Assembly (NCBI GenBank): GCA_045563055.1
Contig: JBJKUR010000012.1
Location: 112,872-176,871, forward strand
Origin: Methylaequor sp045563055
GTDB lineage: Bacteria > Pseudomonadota > Alphaproteobacteria > Methylaequorales > Methylaequoraceae
DNA: 64,000 bases
Direction: 5' to 3'
Numbering within the stretch: position 1 is the stretch's first letter; the number at the start of each line of letters is the position of its first letter. The position numbers and the translations under genes were made by a program. The notes under the pieces are model-generated. The model did not search any database, had not been told where the DNA came from, and was given only the letters and a program-made list of their open reading frames with translations. Shown here piece after piece: positions 9,379 through 17,556 of the stretch.

Positions 9379-10126
9379 TCTTTATAACCTTTTTAAATTC
9401 ATTCTCTGACAAGACCCCCAATCTGTAGGCAACTTCTTTGTAAGCTTTATCTACATCTCCAAGATCTTGCCTGAATCTATCTTTATCAAGCTTTCTATTT
9501 GTTTTTAGATCCCAAAGGCGACAATTATCAGGACTTATTTCATCTGCTAGTATAATTGAAGCTTCATCATTTCGCCAATTTCTCCCAAATTCTAGCTTGA
9601 AATCAACCAATCTAATGTTTAAAGAGAAAAAATACCCAGTCAAAAAATCATTAATTCTAGAAGAAAGCGAGATCATTTCTTCTAATTCGTTAGGAGTAGC
9701 CCACTCAAAGACTATTATATGTTCTTCTGTGATTATAGGATCATTTAATTCATCATTTTTTAAGTAAAACTCAACAATCGGTCTATTAAGTACTTTACCT
9801 TCTTCTATTCCTAAACGCTTTACTAAGGAACCAGTTGCAATATTCCTAACCACCAGTTCAATTGGAATTATTTCAAGTTTTTTTACTAACTGCTCCCTCA
9901 TATTTAGCCGTTTCAAAAAATGATTTGGTATGTTGATGTCATTCAGTCTTGTCATTATAAGCTCTGATATAAAGTTATTTAAAACTCCTTTGCCTGGAAT
10001 CATTGATTTTTTCTTATTATTGAAGGCTGTTGTATCATCCTTAAAATATTGAATCAGCGTATCTGGATCAGGCCCTTTATACAAAATCTTGGCTTTTCCT
10101 TCATATACTTTTTTTCTATTCTTCAT
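9368..10126 (-). CDS. purC: SAICAR synthetase
   Basis: ATP-dependent ligation of aspartate to CAIR, step 7 of purine synthesis. The N-terminus 'KVYEGKAKILYKGPDPDTLI' carries the nucleotide-binding glycine/lysine region, followed by 'FKDDTTAFN', 'ELVVRNIATGSL' and 'VDFKLEFG', all hallmark PurC segments; 'LADEISPDNCRLWD' is the late conserved block. Length 252 aa is standard. The start overlaps the purB stop by 4 bases. Confidence 0.97.
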   Translation of the reverse strand: MKNRKKVYEGKAKILYKGPDPDTLIQYFKDDTTAFNNKKKSMIPGKGVLNNFISELIMTRLNDINIPNHFLKRLNMREQLVKKLEIIPIELVVRNIATGSLVKRLGIEEGKVLNRPIVEFYLKNDELNDPIITEEHIIVFEWATPNELEEMISLSSRINDFLTGYFFSLNIRLVDFKLEFGRNWRNDEASIILADEISPDNCRLWDLKTNRKLDKDRFRQDLGDVDKAYKEVAYRLGVLSENEFKKVIKNDL

Positions 10127-11415
10127 CTCAAAACCTTTTTATAAATTTTATCAACATTTTTTAAATAATAATTTAAATCAAATAAGTTTTCAATTTCACG
10201 TGATTTTAAAACAGATATAACTTTTCCTTCTTTTTTTAATAATTCTTTAAACTCTTTGTCACTTTTCCATGACTCTAGGGCTACTCTTTGAACAATTCTG
10301 TATGCATTTTCACGTGTAAGTTTTTTTTCTACTAAAGCAAGCATTACTCTCTGCGAATTAAATAAACCTCTAGTTCTATTTAAATTCTCAAGCATCACTT
10401 TCTTATTTACAACTAAGTTTTTAATAACACTGTTCATTCTATGGATTGCAAAATCACATAATACAATTGTATCTGGTCCAAGTGTTCTTTCAACTGAGGA
10501 ATGAGAAATATCTCTCTCATGCCATAAAGAAATATTTTCCATAAATGGAATAACACTAGATCTTATGACTCTAGAAATACCAGTTAAATTTTCACTTAAT
10601 ATTGGGTTTTTCTTATGTGGCATCGCGGACGAACCTTTCTGATCTTTTGAGAAATATTCTTCAACCTCTCGTACCTCGCTTCTTTGAAGGTGACGTATCT
10701 CTGTCGCTAAATTCTCTATAGACGAAGCAATTAAAGCCAGAGTTGAAAAGAAAAATGCGTGTCTATCTCTTGGTATTACCTGGGTTGAAACCTTTTCACA
10801 TTTTAAGCCTAGATTTTTTGCAACATATTTTTCCACATCAGGGTGAATATTTGAATAAGTGCCAACAGCCCCTGAAATACTACAAATAGAAATCTGCTTT
10901 TCAGCTTCACATAATCTGTCATAGTGTCTCTTAAATTCGCAAAATCTTCCAAGCATTTTTAAACCAAAGGTCGTTGGTTCTGCAAAAATACCGTGACTTC
11001 TTCCAATACAAGCACAATTTTTGAAAGTTAAAGCTTTAGACCTTAGATTTTTTATTAAATTTCTTAATCCTTCTTTAATAATTTTACTTGATTGTCTTAA
11101 TTGAAGAGAATAAGACGTATCTATAATATCTGATGAGGTAACACCTTTATGAATAAATCTTGAGTCAGGACCAACATACTCACTTACATTTGTTAGAAAA
11201 GCTATAACGTCATGCTTCACCTCTTTTTCAATTTGATCAATTCGTGCGATATCAAATTTTGCTTTTTTCTTAATTGTGTGTAGAGATTTTTTTGGGATTT
11301 CTCCTTTGATAGCTAATGCTTCACAAATTAATAATTCAATTTTCAACCAAATATTAAATTTATTATTTGCTTGCCAAATATCTGATATTTCTTTTCTGGT
11401 ATACCTTGGTATCAT
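10123..11415 (-). CDS. purB: Adenylosuccinate lyase
   Basis: Cleaves SAICAR to AICAR and adenylosuccinate to AMP, so it serves both general purine and AMP synthesis. The superfamily signature 'GSSAMPHKKNP' is at residues 261-271, with the catalytic serine, and 'HKGVTSSDIIDT' and 'GRSHGIFAEPTTFG' give the other two active-site blocks. Length 430 aa fits the short PurB family. It is the first purine gene after map (5-base gap) and overlaps purC by 4 bases. Confidence 0.97.
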   Translation of the reverse strand: MIPRYTRKEISDIWQANNKFNIWLKIELLICEALAIKGEIPKKSLHTIKKKAKFDIARIDQIEKEVKHDVIAFLTNVSEYVGPDSRFIHKGVTSSDIIDTSYSLQLRQSSKIIKEGLRNLIKNLRSKALTFKNCACIGRSHGIFAEPTTFGLKMLGRFCEFKRHYDRLCEAEKQISICSISGAVGTYSNIHPDVEKYVAKNLGLKCEKVSTQVIPRDRHAFFFSTLALIASSIENLATEIRHLQRSEVREVEEYFSKDQKGSSAMPHKKNPILSENLTGISRVIRSSVIPFMENISLWHERDISHSSVERTLGPDTIVLCDFAIHRMNSVIKNLVVNKKVMLENLNRTRGLFNSQRVMLALVEKKLTRENAYRIVQRVALESWKSDKEFKELLKKEGKVISVLKSREIENLFDLNYYLKNVDKIYKKVLR

Positions 11416-11420
11416 ATCTA

Positions 11421-12203
11421 TTAATAAGGAGGATGAGTATAATTCTTTTTGGATAATGTGAATATTTCATACCCGTTGCCGGTAACTCCAACTGTATGTT
11501 CAAATTGAGCAGAGAGTGATTTATCAGATGTAACAGCGGTCCAACCGTCTGAAAGAACTTTTACTTTATAATCACCAATGTTTACCATTGGTTCGACAGT
11601 AAAAAACATCCCTTCTTCAAGTATTTGTCCTTCTCCTGGTTTGCCGAAGTGGAGAATGCTTGGATGATCATGAAAAACCTCTCCTAAACCATGACCACAA
11701 AAATCTCTTACAACTGAATAATTATTTTTTTCTGCATAAGTTTGGATGGCATGTCCAATATCACCAAGAGTTTTTCCAGGTTTGATAGTTTCTATCCCCT
11801 TCATCATAGCTTCGTAAGTTATTTCTACGAGCTTGCTTGCTTTTAGCTTTACATTACCAACAAAAAACATCCTACTCGTATCACCGTGCCATCCATCTAG
11901 AATTGGAGTCACATCTATGTTTAAGATATCTCCTTCACTTAAAATTTTCTCACCTGGTATTCCATGACAGACAACGTGATTTACTGAAGTACAGATTGAT
12001 TTAGGAAATCCTTTGTAACCAAGTGGTGCTGGCACAGCACCTCTTTCAGTTTGAAAATTATGGCAGATATCGTTCAATTCCAAAGTTGTAACACCAGGTT
12101 TTACGAATTCTGTTACATAATCAAGACATTCAGCGGCAAGTTGACCAGCCTTTCTCATAAAATTGAATTCATCTTTCGTATGTAATTTGATAGTGTTATT
12201 CAT
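11421..12203 (-). CDS. map: Methionine aminopeptidase, type I
   Basis: Removes the N-terminal methionine from new proteins. The pita-bread fold metal ligands are visible: Asp97 ('LNIDVTP'), Asp108 ('GDTSRMF'), the histidine in 'CGHGLGEVFHDHP', and glutamates in 'FFTVEPM' and 'AQFEHTVGVT'. Length 260 aa is type Ia. It appears to lead the purine operon on the minus strand. Upstream there is no ribosome binding site, but a TATAAA box at 12220-12215 lies 11 bases before the ATG, which would give a leader of about five bases. Confidence 0.96.
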   Translation of the reverse strand: MNNTIKLHTKDEFNFMRKAGQLAAECLDYVTEFVKPGVTTLELNDICHNFQTERGAVPAPLGYKGFPKSICTSVNHVVCHGIPGEKILSEGDILNIDVTPILDGWHGDTSRMFFVGNVKLKASKLVEITYEAMMKGIETIKPGKTLGDIGHAIQTYAEKNNYSVVRDFCGHGLGEVFHDHPSILHFGKPGEGQILEEGMFFTVEPMVNIGDYKVKVLSDGWTAVTSDKSLSAQFEHTVGVTGNGYEIFTLSKKNYTHPPY

Positions 12204-12252
12204 TAAAAGAATAATTTATAGTAAAAAACTCTAAACTTACAGTAAAAATTTA

Positions 12253-12999
12253 ATGAAAACAAAAACAAGAACAGCAGGAATAATAATTATTGGTAATGAA
12301 ATCCTATCAGGAAAAACGCTTGAAACTAATTCTAATTTCATTTGTAAAGAATTTTTCAAAATTGGAGTGGTTTGTGAGGAAATAAGAGTAATAAAAGACT
12401 TGAAAGTCAGAATTATTGAGGTGGTTAAAGAGTTTAGAAATAAATACAATTATGTGTTTACATCTGGAGGTATAGGCCCCACGCATGATGATATTACCAC
12501 AGATGCGATAAGTTCAGCCCTTAATAGAAAACTTTTATTAAATAAAGATGCAAAGGAAAGATTAACAAATCATTATTCTGATGATGTTTTAACTAAAGCT
12601 AGATTGAAAATGGCGTATATCCCAGAAGATGCAGTTTTAATTGATAATCCAGTAAGTGTTGCCCCTGGTTATGTTGTTGAGAATGTTTATGTTTTCCCTG
12701 GAGTACCAAAAATTTTAGAAATTATGGTTAAAGAAATTGTAAGAAATCTTGATCAAGGAGAAAGATTTTTCAAAAAAACTGTTTCCACAACACTTTCAGA
12801 AGGAATAATAGGGGAGTTTGTAGAAAGCGTGCAAGCAAAGTACAATGATTTAGAGATAGGAAGCTATCCTTATTTTAAAAAAAATAGATTTGGGGTTTCG
12901 CTTGTAATTAAGGGTCGAAAAGAGGAACAGGTGAAAATGGCAACTGAAGAAATTTTTGACTACATTCATTCAACAAATGGTCAACCAAGAATCTTTTAG
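12253..12999 (+). CDS. CinA-like molybdopterin-binding domain protein
   Basis: Protein of 248 aa consisting of the MoaB/MogA-like (MoCF) domain that forms the N-terminal half of CinA. Evidence is 'AGIIIIGNEILSGKTLETNS' at residues 8-27 and 'YVFTSGGIGPTHDDIT' near residue 72, the typical CinA/MoeA ligand loop. There is no C-terminal nicotinamide-nucleotide amidase domain, so it is the short stand-alone form common in alphaproteobacteria. Such proteins have been linked to ADP-ribose or NMN hydrolysis, but the substrate here is not known. It ends 4 bases into the convergent neighbour. Confidence 0.85.
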   Translation: MKTKTRTAGIIIIGNEILSGKTLETNSNFICKEFFKIGVVCEEIRVIKDLKVRIIEVVKEFRNKYNYVFTSGGIGPTHDDITTDAISSALNRKLLLNKDAKERLTNHYSDDVLTKARLKMAYIPEDAVLIDNPVSVAPGYVVENVYVFPGVPKILEIMVKEIVRNLDQGERFFKKTVSTTLSEGIIGEFVESVQAKYNDLEIGSYPYFKKNRFGVSLVIKGRKEEQVKMATEEIFDYIHSTNGQPRIF

Positions 13000-13367
13000 C
13001 TTTTATTTTTAATAAAAATAGAAAATTCTTTTTCTATAATTGAATTTAAATTTTTCTGAATCCAAAATTCCATTAGTTTATTAAATCTTTTGTTATAATC
13101 TTGAACTTTGTTCTCATTAGATAAAATTAATCTTTTATAATTATTATTAGTTTGTTCAAATTTTTTTTTACTCCAGTCGAAATGATTAGGGTTGTTGTCG
13201 GTTTTTGAATCATGTTCTATGATTTCTTGTACGCTATGGATCTCTGTGTTTTTATTGTTTATCAATTTATTTTTCTCTGAAACGACCATTTCATATTCGT
13301 TTCGAGCTTCACTGATAAGTTTGTAGATTGATCCTATTAATTCTTCAATAGTTTTTTTTTCATCCAT
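12996..13367 (-). CDS. Small coiled-coil protein, tentative PopZ (DUF2497)-like
   Basis: Not recognised with certainty. The 123-aa product is charged and helical with no signal peptide or membrane segment. Its N-terminal segment 'KTIEELIGSIYKLISEA' (residues 5-21) resembles the short 'MEEILASIRRIISED'-type helix of the polar organizing protein PopZ, and its end 'LMEFWIQKNLNSIIEKE' resembles the 'LKEWLDENLPxLVE' C-terminal helix of that family. The middle (about residues 22-95) is polar and asparagine/lysine rich, not the proline-acidic linker of classical PopZ. It is divergent from a membrane-protein gene and another short PopZ-like gene. The assignment is my inference from motif layout only. 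Confidence 0.4.
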   Translation of the reverse strand: MDEKKTIEELIGSIYKLISEARNEYEMVVSEKNKLINNKNTEIHSVQEIIEHDSKTDNNPNHFDWSKKKFEQTNNNYKRLILSNENKVQDYNKRFNKLMEFWIQKNLNSIIEKEFSIFIKNKS

Positions 13368-13397
13368 TTCTAAAATTTATATTTTCTTTTTAAAACA

Positions 13398-13416
13398 ATC
13401 AATTAATTTAATTGAT
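13398..13416. repeat. Perfect 9-bp inverted repeat in a divergent promoter region
   Basis: ATCAATTAA, one T, then TTAATTGAT, in the 117-base gap between two divergent genes. The arms are perfect complements. It could be an operator for a dimeric regulator, but the sequence is all A/T apart from two bases, so chance is possible in this genome. There is no T run of a terminator and neither flanking gene ends here. Confidence 0.4.
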
Positions 13417-13484
13417 AAAACTTATAAAAAATTTTGTATATAATTTAAGTTTGGAAACAATTTTATGATAGTGTTGAGGTTATA

Positions 13485-13943
13485 ATGATATTACCTAATG
13501 ATTTAATTCCTTATTCATTTATTTTCATCGCCATAATATTTTTATTGGCCGCAAAGAAAAATAAAATTAATATCAAGAATCAAAACAAAATTGAGGATAC
13601 TGAAATTAAAAGTTTAGGAAAAGAAATCAAAAGAGAAATATTAGAAAATTCCGAATCAAAGCTTAAAGCATTAAAAGATCTCTATCATCAGGATTTAATA
13701 GATTCAAAGATTTATTTATCAAAATCTGAAATAATTGCTAAGAACTTAAGTAAAGAAATTGGGGAAGATATTATGCATTTACCAAAAGTACAACAGAAAG
13801 TTATTTTCTCAGACTTAAAAAAAGAAATTAAAAAAAAAATTTTTAACGATGTTATAAAACATGATAAAACAAACATTGACAACTTAATTTTAGCCGTGGA
13901 TGATAAGATCAAGAAAGAAAGTATTAATAATGAAGAAAAGTAA
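13485..13943 (+). CDS. Membrane-anchored protein with SHOCT-like segment, unknown function
   Basis: 152 aa with one N-terminal membrane helix ('PYSFIFIAIIFLLAA', residues 9-23) followed by a lysine/glutamate-rich cytoplasmic helical part. Residues about 64-85 ('LKDLYHQDLIDSKIYLSKSE') resemble the SHOCT oligomerisation motif ('L..L..qGLIteeEye.kk'). No catalytic motif is visible. The ATG follows a GAGGT ribosome binding site ('GTTGAGGTTATAATG'), and a TATAAT box lies about 45 bases upstream. The 3' end overlaps the next small gene by 14 bases, suggesting joint expression. The function is unknown; a scaffold or polar-localisation role is only a guess from its neighbours. Confidence 0.65.
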   Translation: MILPNDLIPYSFIFIAIIFLLAAKKNKINIKNQNKIEDTEIKSLGKEIKREILENSESKLKALKDLYHQDLIDSKIYLSKSEIIAKNLSKEIGEDIMHLPKVQQKVIFSDLKKEIKKKIFNDVIKHDKTNIDNLILAVDDKIKKESINNEEK

Positions 13944-14178
13944 TTCAGATATAGTTAATCATGTTAAGAGTGTTATAACTGAAAAAAAAGACAAAAAACA
14001 TTCTGAGCTACAAAATTCTGAATTAGAAGTTATTAAAGAAGAAAAAATAGAAGAGAAAACTGAAGTGCAAAATTATGATATTCAGATTGACAATGAAATT
14101 CAGAAATGGATTCAATCAAATGCTGAGAAAATTTGCAAAGAAATTGTTAGAGAGGAAGTAAAAAAAATTTTTAAGTAG
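13930..14178 (+). CDS. Short acidic-linker protein, tentative PopZ (DUF2497)-like
   Basis: 82 aa when started at ATG 13930, which I prefer over the in-frame ATG 13900 deep inside the previous gene. The N-terminus 'SDIVNHVKSVITEK' matches the spacing of the PopZ N-terminal helix, then comes a glutamate/lysine-rich linker (about residues 20-52), then 'EIQKWIQSNAEKICKEIVRE' and 'EVKKIF', close to the 'LKEWLDENLPRIVExxVxxEIxxI' C-terminal pattern of DUF2497. PopZ forms polar assemblies that anchor the chromosome in alphaproteobacteria; this would be an unusually small member. No database comparison was possible, so treat as a candidate. Confidence 0.45.
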   Translation: MKKSNSDIVNHVKSVITEKKDKKHSELQNSELEVIKEEKIEEKTEVQNYDIQIDNEIQKWIQSNAEKICKEIVREEVKKIFK

Positions 14179-14223
14179 ATATTTCTTTCTAATATTAAAT
14201 ATCAATATTATAAATATATTTAA

Positions 14224-14312
14224 GCGAGCGTGCTGAAATTGGTAAACAGACAGGACTTAAAATCCTGCGGGTGGCGACACCCTTGTGGGTTCAAGTCCCA
14301 CCGCTCGCACCA
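14224..14312 (+). tRNA. tRNA-Leu (anticodon TAA)
   Basis: Acceptor stem GCGAGCG (14224-14230) pairs with CGCTCGC (14302-14308), followed by A and an encoded CCA (14310-14312). The anticodon stem-loop is CAGGA-CTTAAAA-TCCTG with TAA as anticodon, the long variable arm typical of leucine tRNAs is present (GGGTGGCGACACCC), and the T-loop TTCAAGT is canonical. It reads UUA, the main leucine codon in such an AT-rich genome. A TATAAA box at 14209-14214 is suitably placed for its promoter. The downstream dsbA-like gene starts 5 bases after the CCA. Confidence 0.97.
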
Positions 14313-14316
14313 ACAA

Positions 14317-15036
14317 ATGAAGGTTATGATAATTTTTTTTTCCAGAGTATTTATTTTTACTGTATCATTGATTTTCTTTAATATTTTATCCGCAAATGAA
14401 TTAGAAGAAAAAATAAAAAAGTACATCCTGCAAAACCCTGAGATAATAATTCAATCTCTACAAAATTATGAAAATAAAAAAGAATTAGAGGAAAAATCTC
14501 AGAATAAAGAATTAATTAAAAAACTTAAAGATAAAATTTTCTTGTCTAACATAATGCTATATGAGGGAAATATTTCTGGGTCAGAAGTGATTGTAGAGTT
14601 CTTTGACTATAATTGTTCATACTGCAAAAGAGCTCATCAAGACGTACAGAAAGTTATAGAAAAAAATAAAAATGTTAAGGTGATATATAAAAACTTTCCA
14701 ATTTTATCTGAAAATTCTGTAAAACTAGCTAAGTATGCCATTGCAATATCAGAGATTAATAACAAAAAGTTCATAGAATTTCATAATTTCCTTATTAATC
14801 ATAAAGGTCGAGTAGAAGAAAATCACTTAAGTGAAATTCTTAAAAAGATTAAAATACCTGAAACAAAAATTATAGAAAGAATTAATACAACAGAAATTAA
14901 TAATAAACTTGAAAAAGATGTTATGTTGGCAAACGAACTTGGGCTGAGAGGAACACCGGCATTTATTATTGGTAATGAGATTATTTTTGGATATCTCAAT
15001 CATCAAGAGATGATTGCTAAAATTAATCAACAATAA
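14317..15036 (+). CDS. DsbA-family periplasmic thiol-disulfide protein
   Basis: Thioredoxin-fold protein with a DsbA-type helical insert, predicted to be exported: residues 4-25 form a hydrophobic signal peptide ending near 'LSANE'. The redox motif is Cys100-Ser-Tyr-Cys103 in 'FFDYNCSYCKRAH', and the cis-proline loop is 'GLRGTPAFIIG'. It resembles the Com1/ScsC-like group with an N-terminal helical region (residues 26-75, 'EEKIKKYILQNPEIIIQSL'), which in relatives mediates oligomerisation. Oxidase versus isomerase activity cannot be told. I chose ATG 14317 because longer frames would run through the tRNA. Confidence 0.85.
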   Translation: MKVMIIFFSRVFIFTVSLIFFNILSANELEEKIKKYILQNPEIIIQSLQNYENKKELEEKSQNKELIKKLKDKIFLSNIMLYEGNISGSEVIVEFFDYNCSYCKRAHQDVQKVIEKNKNVKVIYKNFPILSENSVKLAKYAIAISEINNKKFIEFHNFLINHKGRVEENHLSEILKKIKIPETKIIERINTTEINNKLEKDVMLANELGLRGTPAFIIGNEIIFGYLNHQEMIAKINQQ

Positions 15037-15473
15037 AGATTGTTCTTTGTTTTAGTCTTAAATTTTGCTGCAAAACCATTGCTATAGAGTATTTTTTTTC
15101 CAAACTGGCTAAGATAAATGTTGTGAATTACTAATGCATCCATTTCTCGTAAATGCTTTTTTGTTTTATTTTCATAATCATTAAATTTTTTTTGATCTTC
15201 TTGTAAAATATGGACTAATTCATGCATCAAGACACCCCTGTGACAAATATCACTCATAGGTTTAAGTGTATTGGACAAGTAAACAGTATTTTTTGGGTTG
15301 TCGGGAGTTAAAGCTTGAATCTCACAGTCCCTTTTGCATGCGATTTCGGATAATTCCTTTTGATCTAAAAACTCTACTTTTGGCATTTCTTTAGGATCAC
15401 TATATTCAGTATTGGTTGTTATCCATAAAAGTAATGCTACTATAAGTTGATTTAAAGTTTCATATTTTTCCAT
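15027..15473 (-). CDS. Small putative zinc metallopeptidase (HExxH protein)
   Basis: 148 aa with an HELVH motif at residues 84-88, the zinc-binding and catalytic motif of gluzincin-type metallopeptidases, and a possible third ligand in 'REMDALVIHN' further on. The start has a short hydrophobic stretch 'LNQLIVALLLWITT' (residues 7-20), which could be a signal or anchor. Cys46 and Cys50 ('ACKRDC') and a Cys in 'ICHRG' suggest disulfides and thus a periplasmic location. It resembles the DUF6647-type conserved hypothetical family, but I cannot name a substrate. The 3' end overlaps the dsbA-like gene by 10 bases. Confidence 0.6.
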   Translation of the reverse strand: MEKYETLNQLIVALLLWITTNTEYSDPKEMPKVEFLDQKELSEIACKRDCEIQALTPDNPKNTVYLSNTLKPMSDICHRGVLMHELVHILQEDQKKFNDYENKTKKHLREMDALVIHNIYLSQFGKKILYSNGFAAKFKTKTKNNLYC

Positions 15474-15486
15474 TATATTACTATCA

Positions 15487-16428
15487 ATGATAAAAAAATT
15501 ATTTATTCATCGCTCTTTACCTGAAATGTATAACATAGATGTAGATGATAACAATAAAATTTATACGGAAGTAAGCGGGAAAAAAAACGGTATTCCAGTT
15601 ATTTTTATTCATGGAGGACCTGGAGGGCATTGTAGAAGTGAACATCATTCTCTTTTCGATCCCGAAATATATAGATCAATTATCTTTGACCAAAGAGGTT
15701 GCGGTAAGAGTAAGCCCTACAGATCTTTAAGTGGGAACAATACAATTAATTTAGTTGAAGACATTGATAAAATAAGAGAATTCTTTAAAATTAAAAAATT
15801 TTTAATTGTTGGTGGCTCCTGGGGAGCTACACTTGCAATAAAATATGCATTAAAATATCCCAAAAATCTATTTGGAATTCTTCTAAGATCTGTTTTTTTA
15901 GGAACTGAAAATGAAATTAAATGGGCATTTATAGAAAATCCTAAAAACTTTGCACCAAACTTATACGAGACATTTTTAAAGTATTCTAGTGGTAACGATT
16001 TAATTGCTTCATATTACAAAAAAATTTTCAAAGATAATTCAAAACTTCATTCGTGGATATGGCACGATTATGAGAGAATTTTGTCTCAATTAAACCCACA
16101 AAACTATTCTTTTCACGATGAAAAAGAATTGTTGAAAAGAGATGGTCTACCGAACTCACCATTTATGGAACTTTATTATATAAAAAATAACTTTTTTATG
16201 GACGATAATGAAATTCTGAATAATGTAGGAAAAATATCTCATATACCTGCATATATTGTTCAGGGAAGGTATGATTTAATCTGTCCTCCAGTTAATGCAT
16301 TCAATTTATCCAACAAATGGAGGTCATCGAAAATTACCTTTGTAAATACTGCTGGTCACTCCTCCTCAGACGAAGGTATAATTGATAACTTATTAATTGG
16401 TTTAAAAGAATTAACGAAGCATTCCTAA
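15487..16428 (+). CDS. pip: Proline iminopeptidase
   Basis: Alpha/beta-hydrolase (peptidase S33) that releases N-terminal proline from peptides. The oxyanion segment 'HGGPGG' is at residues 42-47, the family block 'FDQRGCGKSKP' follows, and the nucleophile is Ser111 in 'VGGSWGATLA'. The acid and histidine are in 'GRYDLICPP' and 'AGHSSSDEG'. Length 313 aa is typical. The last 18 bases overlap the convergent queG gene. Confidence 0.9.
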   Translation: MIKKLFIHRSLPEMYNIDVDDNNKIYTEVSGKKNGIPVIFIHGGPGGHCRSEHHSLFDPEIYRSIIFDQRGCGKSKPYRSLSGNNTINLVEDIDKIREFFKIKKFLIVGGSWGATLAIKYALKYPKNLFGILLRSVFLGTENEIKWAFIENPKNFAPNLYETFLKYSSGNDLIASYYKKIFKDNSKLHSWIWHDYERILSQLNPQNYSFHDEKELLKRDGLPNSPFMELYYIKNNFFMDDNEILNNVGKISHIPAYIVQGRYDLICPPVNAFNLSNKWRSSKITFVNTAGHSSSDEGIIDNLLIGLKELTKHS

Positions 16429-17523
16429 CTCAAATAGAACATATTTATTGGTCTCAGTTTTCAAGATCTTTTCTCTTAACTCTCTTTTCTCTCTTTTATT
16501 AATAAGTTGAAATAACGACCAAATACAAGTTCCTCTTATTAGGGAACTTTCATTATTCAAATGTATGTGAAGATATTTAATTAAATTTTTATTTTGACTA
16601 TTTCCCGTAGCAATTATTAAATTTCGAAGGAATCTCGTCCATCCGATTCTTTTAATAGGAGATTTACAAAAATATTTTTGAAATTTGTCTTCATTAAATT
16701 TTAAAAAAAATGCAAGTGTTTTGCTTTCAATTGATGATTGTAATTTCTCTTCCGTTGTTTCTGATGAAAATTTATTCCATGGACATATGGATAAACAATC
16801 ATCACATCCGTAAACTTTATTCCCAATTTTTTTCCTAAGACTGAAAGGTATAGGACCTTTGTTTTCAATGGTTAAGTATGAAATACATTTTCTCGCATCA
16901 ATTTTATTTTCATTTATCAAAGCGTTTGTTGGACAAATATCAATACATTTATTACAAGAACCGCAATTATCCTGTATTTGAGATTTTAAATCTTTAATTT
17001 CTATTGGTAAAAAAATTTCTGCTAAGAATAACCATGAACCATATTCTTTTGAAACTATATTTGTATGTTTACCTTGCCACCCTAAATTTGCAATCTTAGC
17101 AAAATATTTTTCAAATATTGGTGATGAATCAACGAATACCCTTGAATCTAAATTATATTCATCTAATAACCATGACTGTATTTTTTTAAGTTTGATTTTT
17201 ATAACTTCATGATAATCCTCATTTTGTGCATAAACACTTATATTGGCTTTGCTTAATGACAGATTATTAAAAAGCGGATTTTTTTTTGGTGCATAGTTCA
17301 GTCCTATTACAACAATTGATTTTACCTTATCCCACATTTTTTTTGGTTCTATTTTTTTCGCAAAGTGTCTCTCCAACCATTTCATTTCGCCATGATAATT
17401 TTTATTTAAAAAATATAGATATTCTTTTTTCGCCTTTTTATCAACTGTGGGTGGAGAGTAACCAACAACATCAAATCCATGTTGAAAAATATTATCCTCT
17501 AATTTTTTTTTTAAATCATTCAT
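16411..17523 (-). CDS. queG: Epoxyqueuosine reductase
   Basis: Last step of queuosine synthesis: cobalamin-dependent reduction of epoxyqueuosine in tRNA. Two [4Fe-4S] sites are complete: Cys187/190/193/197 ('CGSCNKCIDICPTNA') and Cys213 with Cys240/243/247 ('GCDDCLSICPWN'). A conserved aspartate near residue 132 ('VFVDSSPIFEKYFA') fits the proposed proton donor. A C-terminal HEAT-like part follows (about residues 290-370). Length 370 aa is normal. It is divergent from queC (33-base gap) and forms one edge of the queuosine cluster. Confidence 0.94.
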   Translation of the reverse strand: MNDLKKKLEDNIFQHGFDVVGYSPPTVDKKAKKEYLYFLNKNYHGEMKWLERHFAKKIEPKKMWDKVKSIVVIGLNYAPKKNPLFNNLSLSKANISVYAQNEDYHEVIKIKLKKIQSWLLDEYNLDSRVFVDSSPIFEKYFAKIANLGWQGKHTNIVSKEYGSWLFLAEIFLPIEIKDLKSQIQDNCGSCNKCIDICPTNALINENKIDARKCISYLTIENKGPIPFSLRKKIGNKVYGCDDCLSICPWNKFSSETTEEKLQSSIESKTLAFFLKFNEDKFQKYFCKSPIKRIGWTRFLRNLIIATGNSQNKNLIKYLHIHLNNESSLIRGTCIWSLFQLINKREKRELREKILKTETNKYVLFELGMLR

Positions 17524-17544
17524 TTTTATTTTTATCTAAAATAT

Positions 17545-17550
17545 TATAAT
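17545..17550 (+). promoter_or_regulatory. Candidate -10 box of queC-queE-queD
   Basis: Perfect TATAAT followed by TCCGAA and the queC ATG at 17557. Initiation seven bases after the box would put the first transcribed base on the A of the ATG, giving a leaderless mRNA. No good -35 is visible and no ribosome binding site is present. Confidence 0.4.
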
Positions 17551-17556
17551 TCCGAA

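Noticed and set aside
14230..14316. N-terminal extension of the DsbA-like protein through the leucine tRNA
   Set aside because: The tRNA is complete with all stems and CCA; the signal peptide begins cleanly at ATG 14317.
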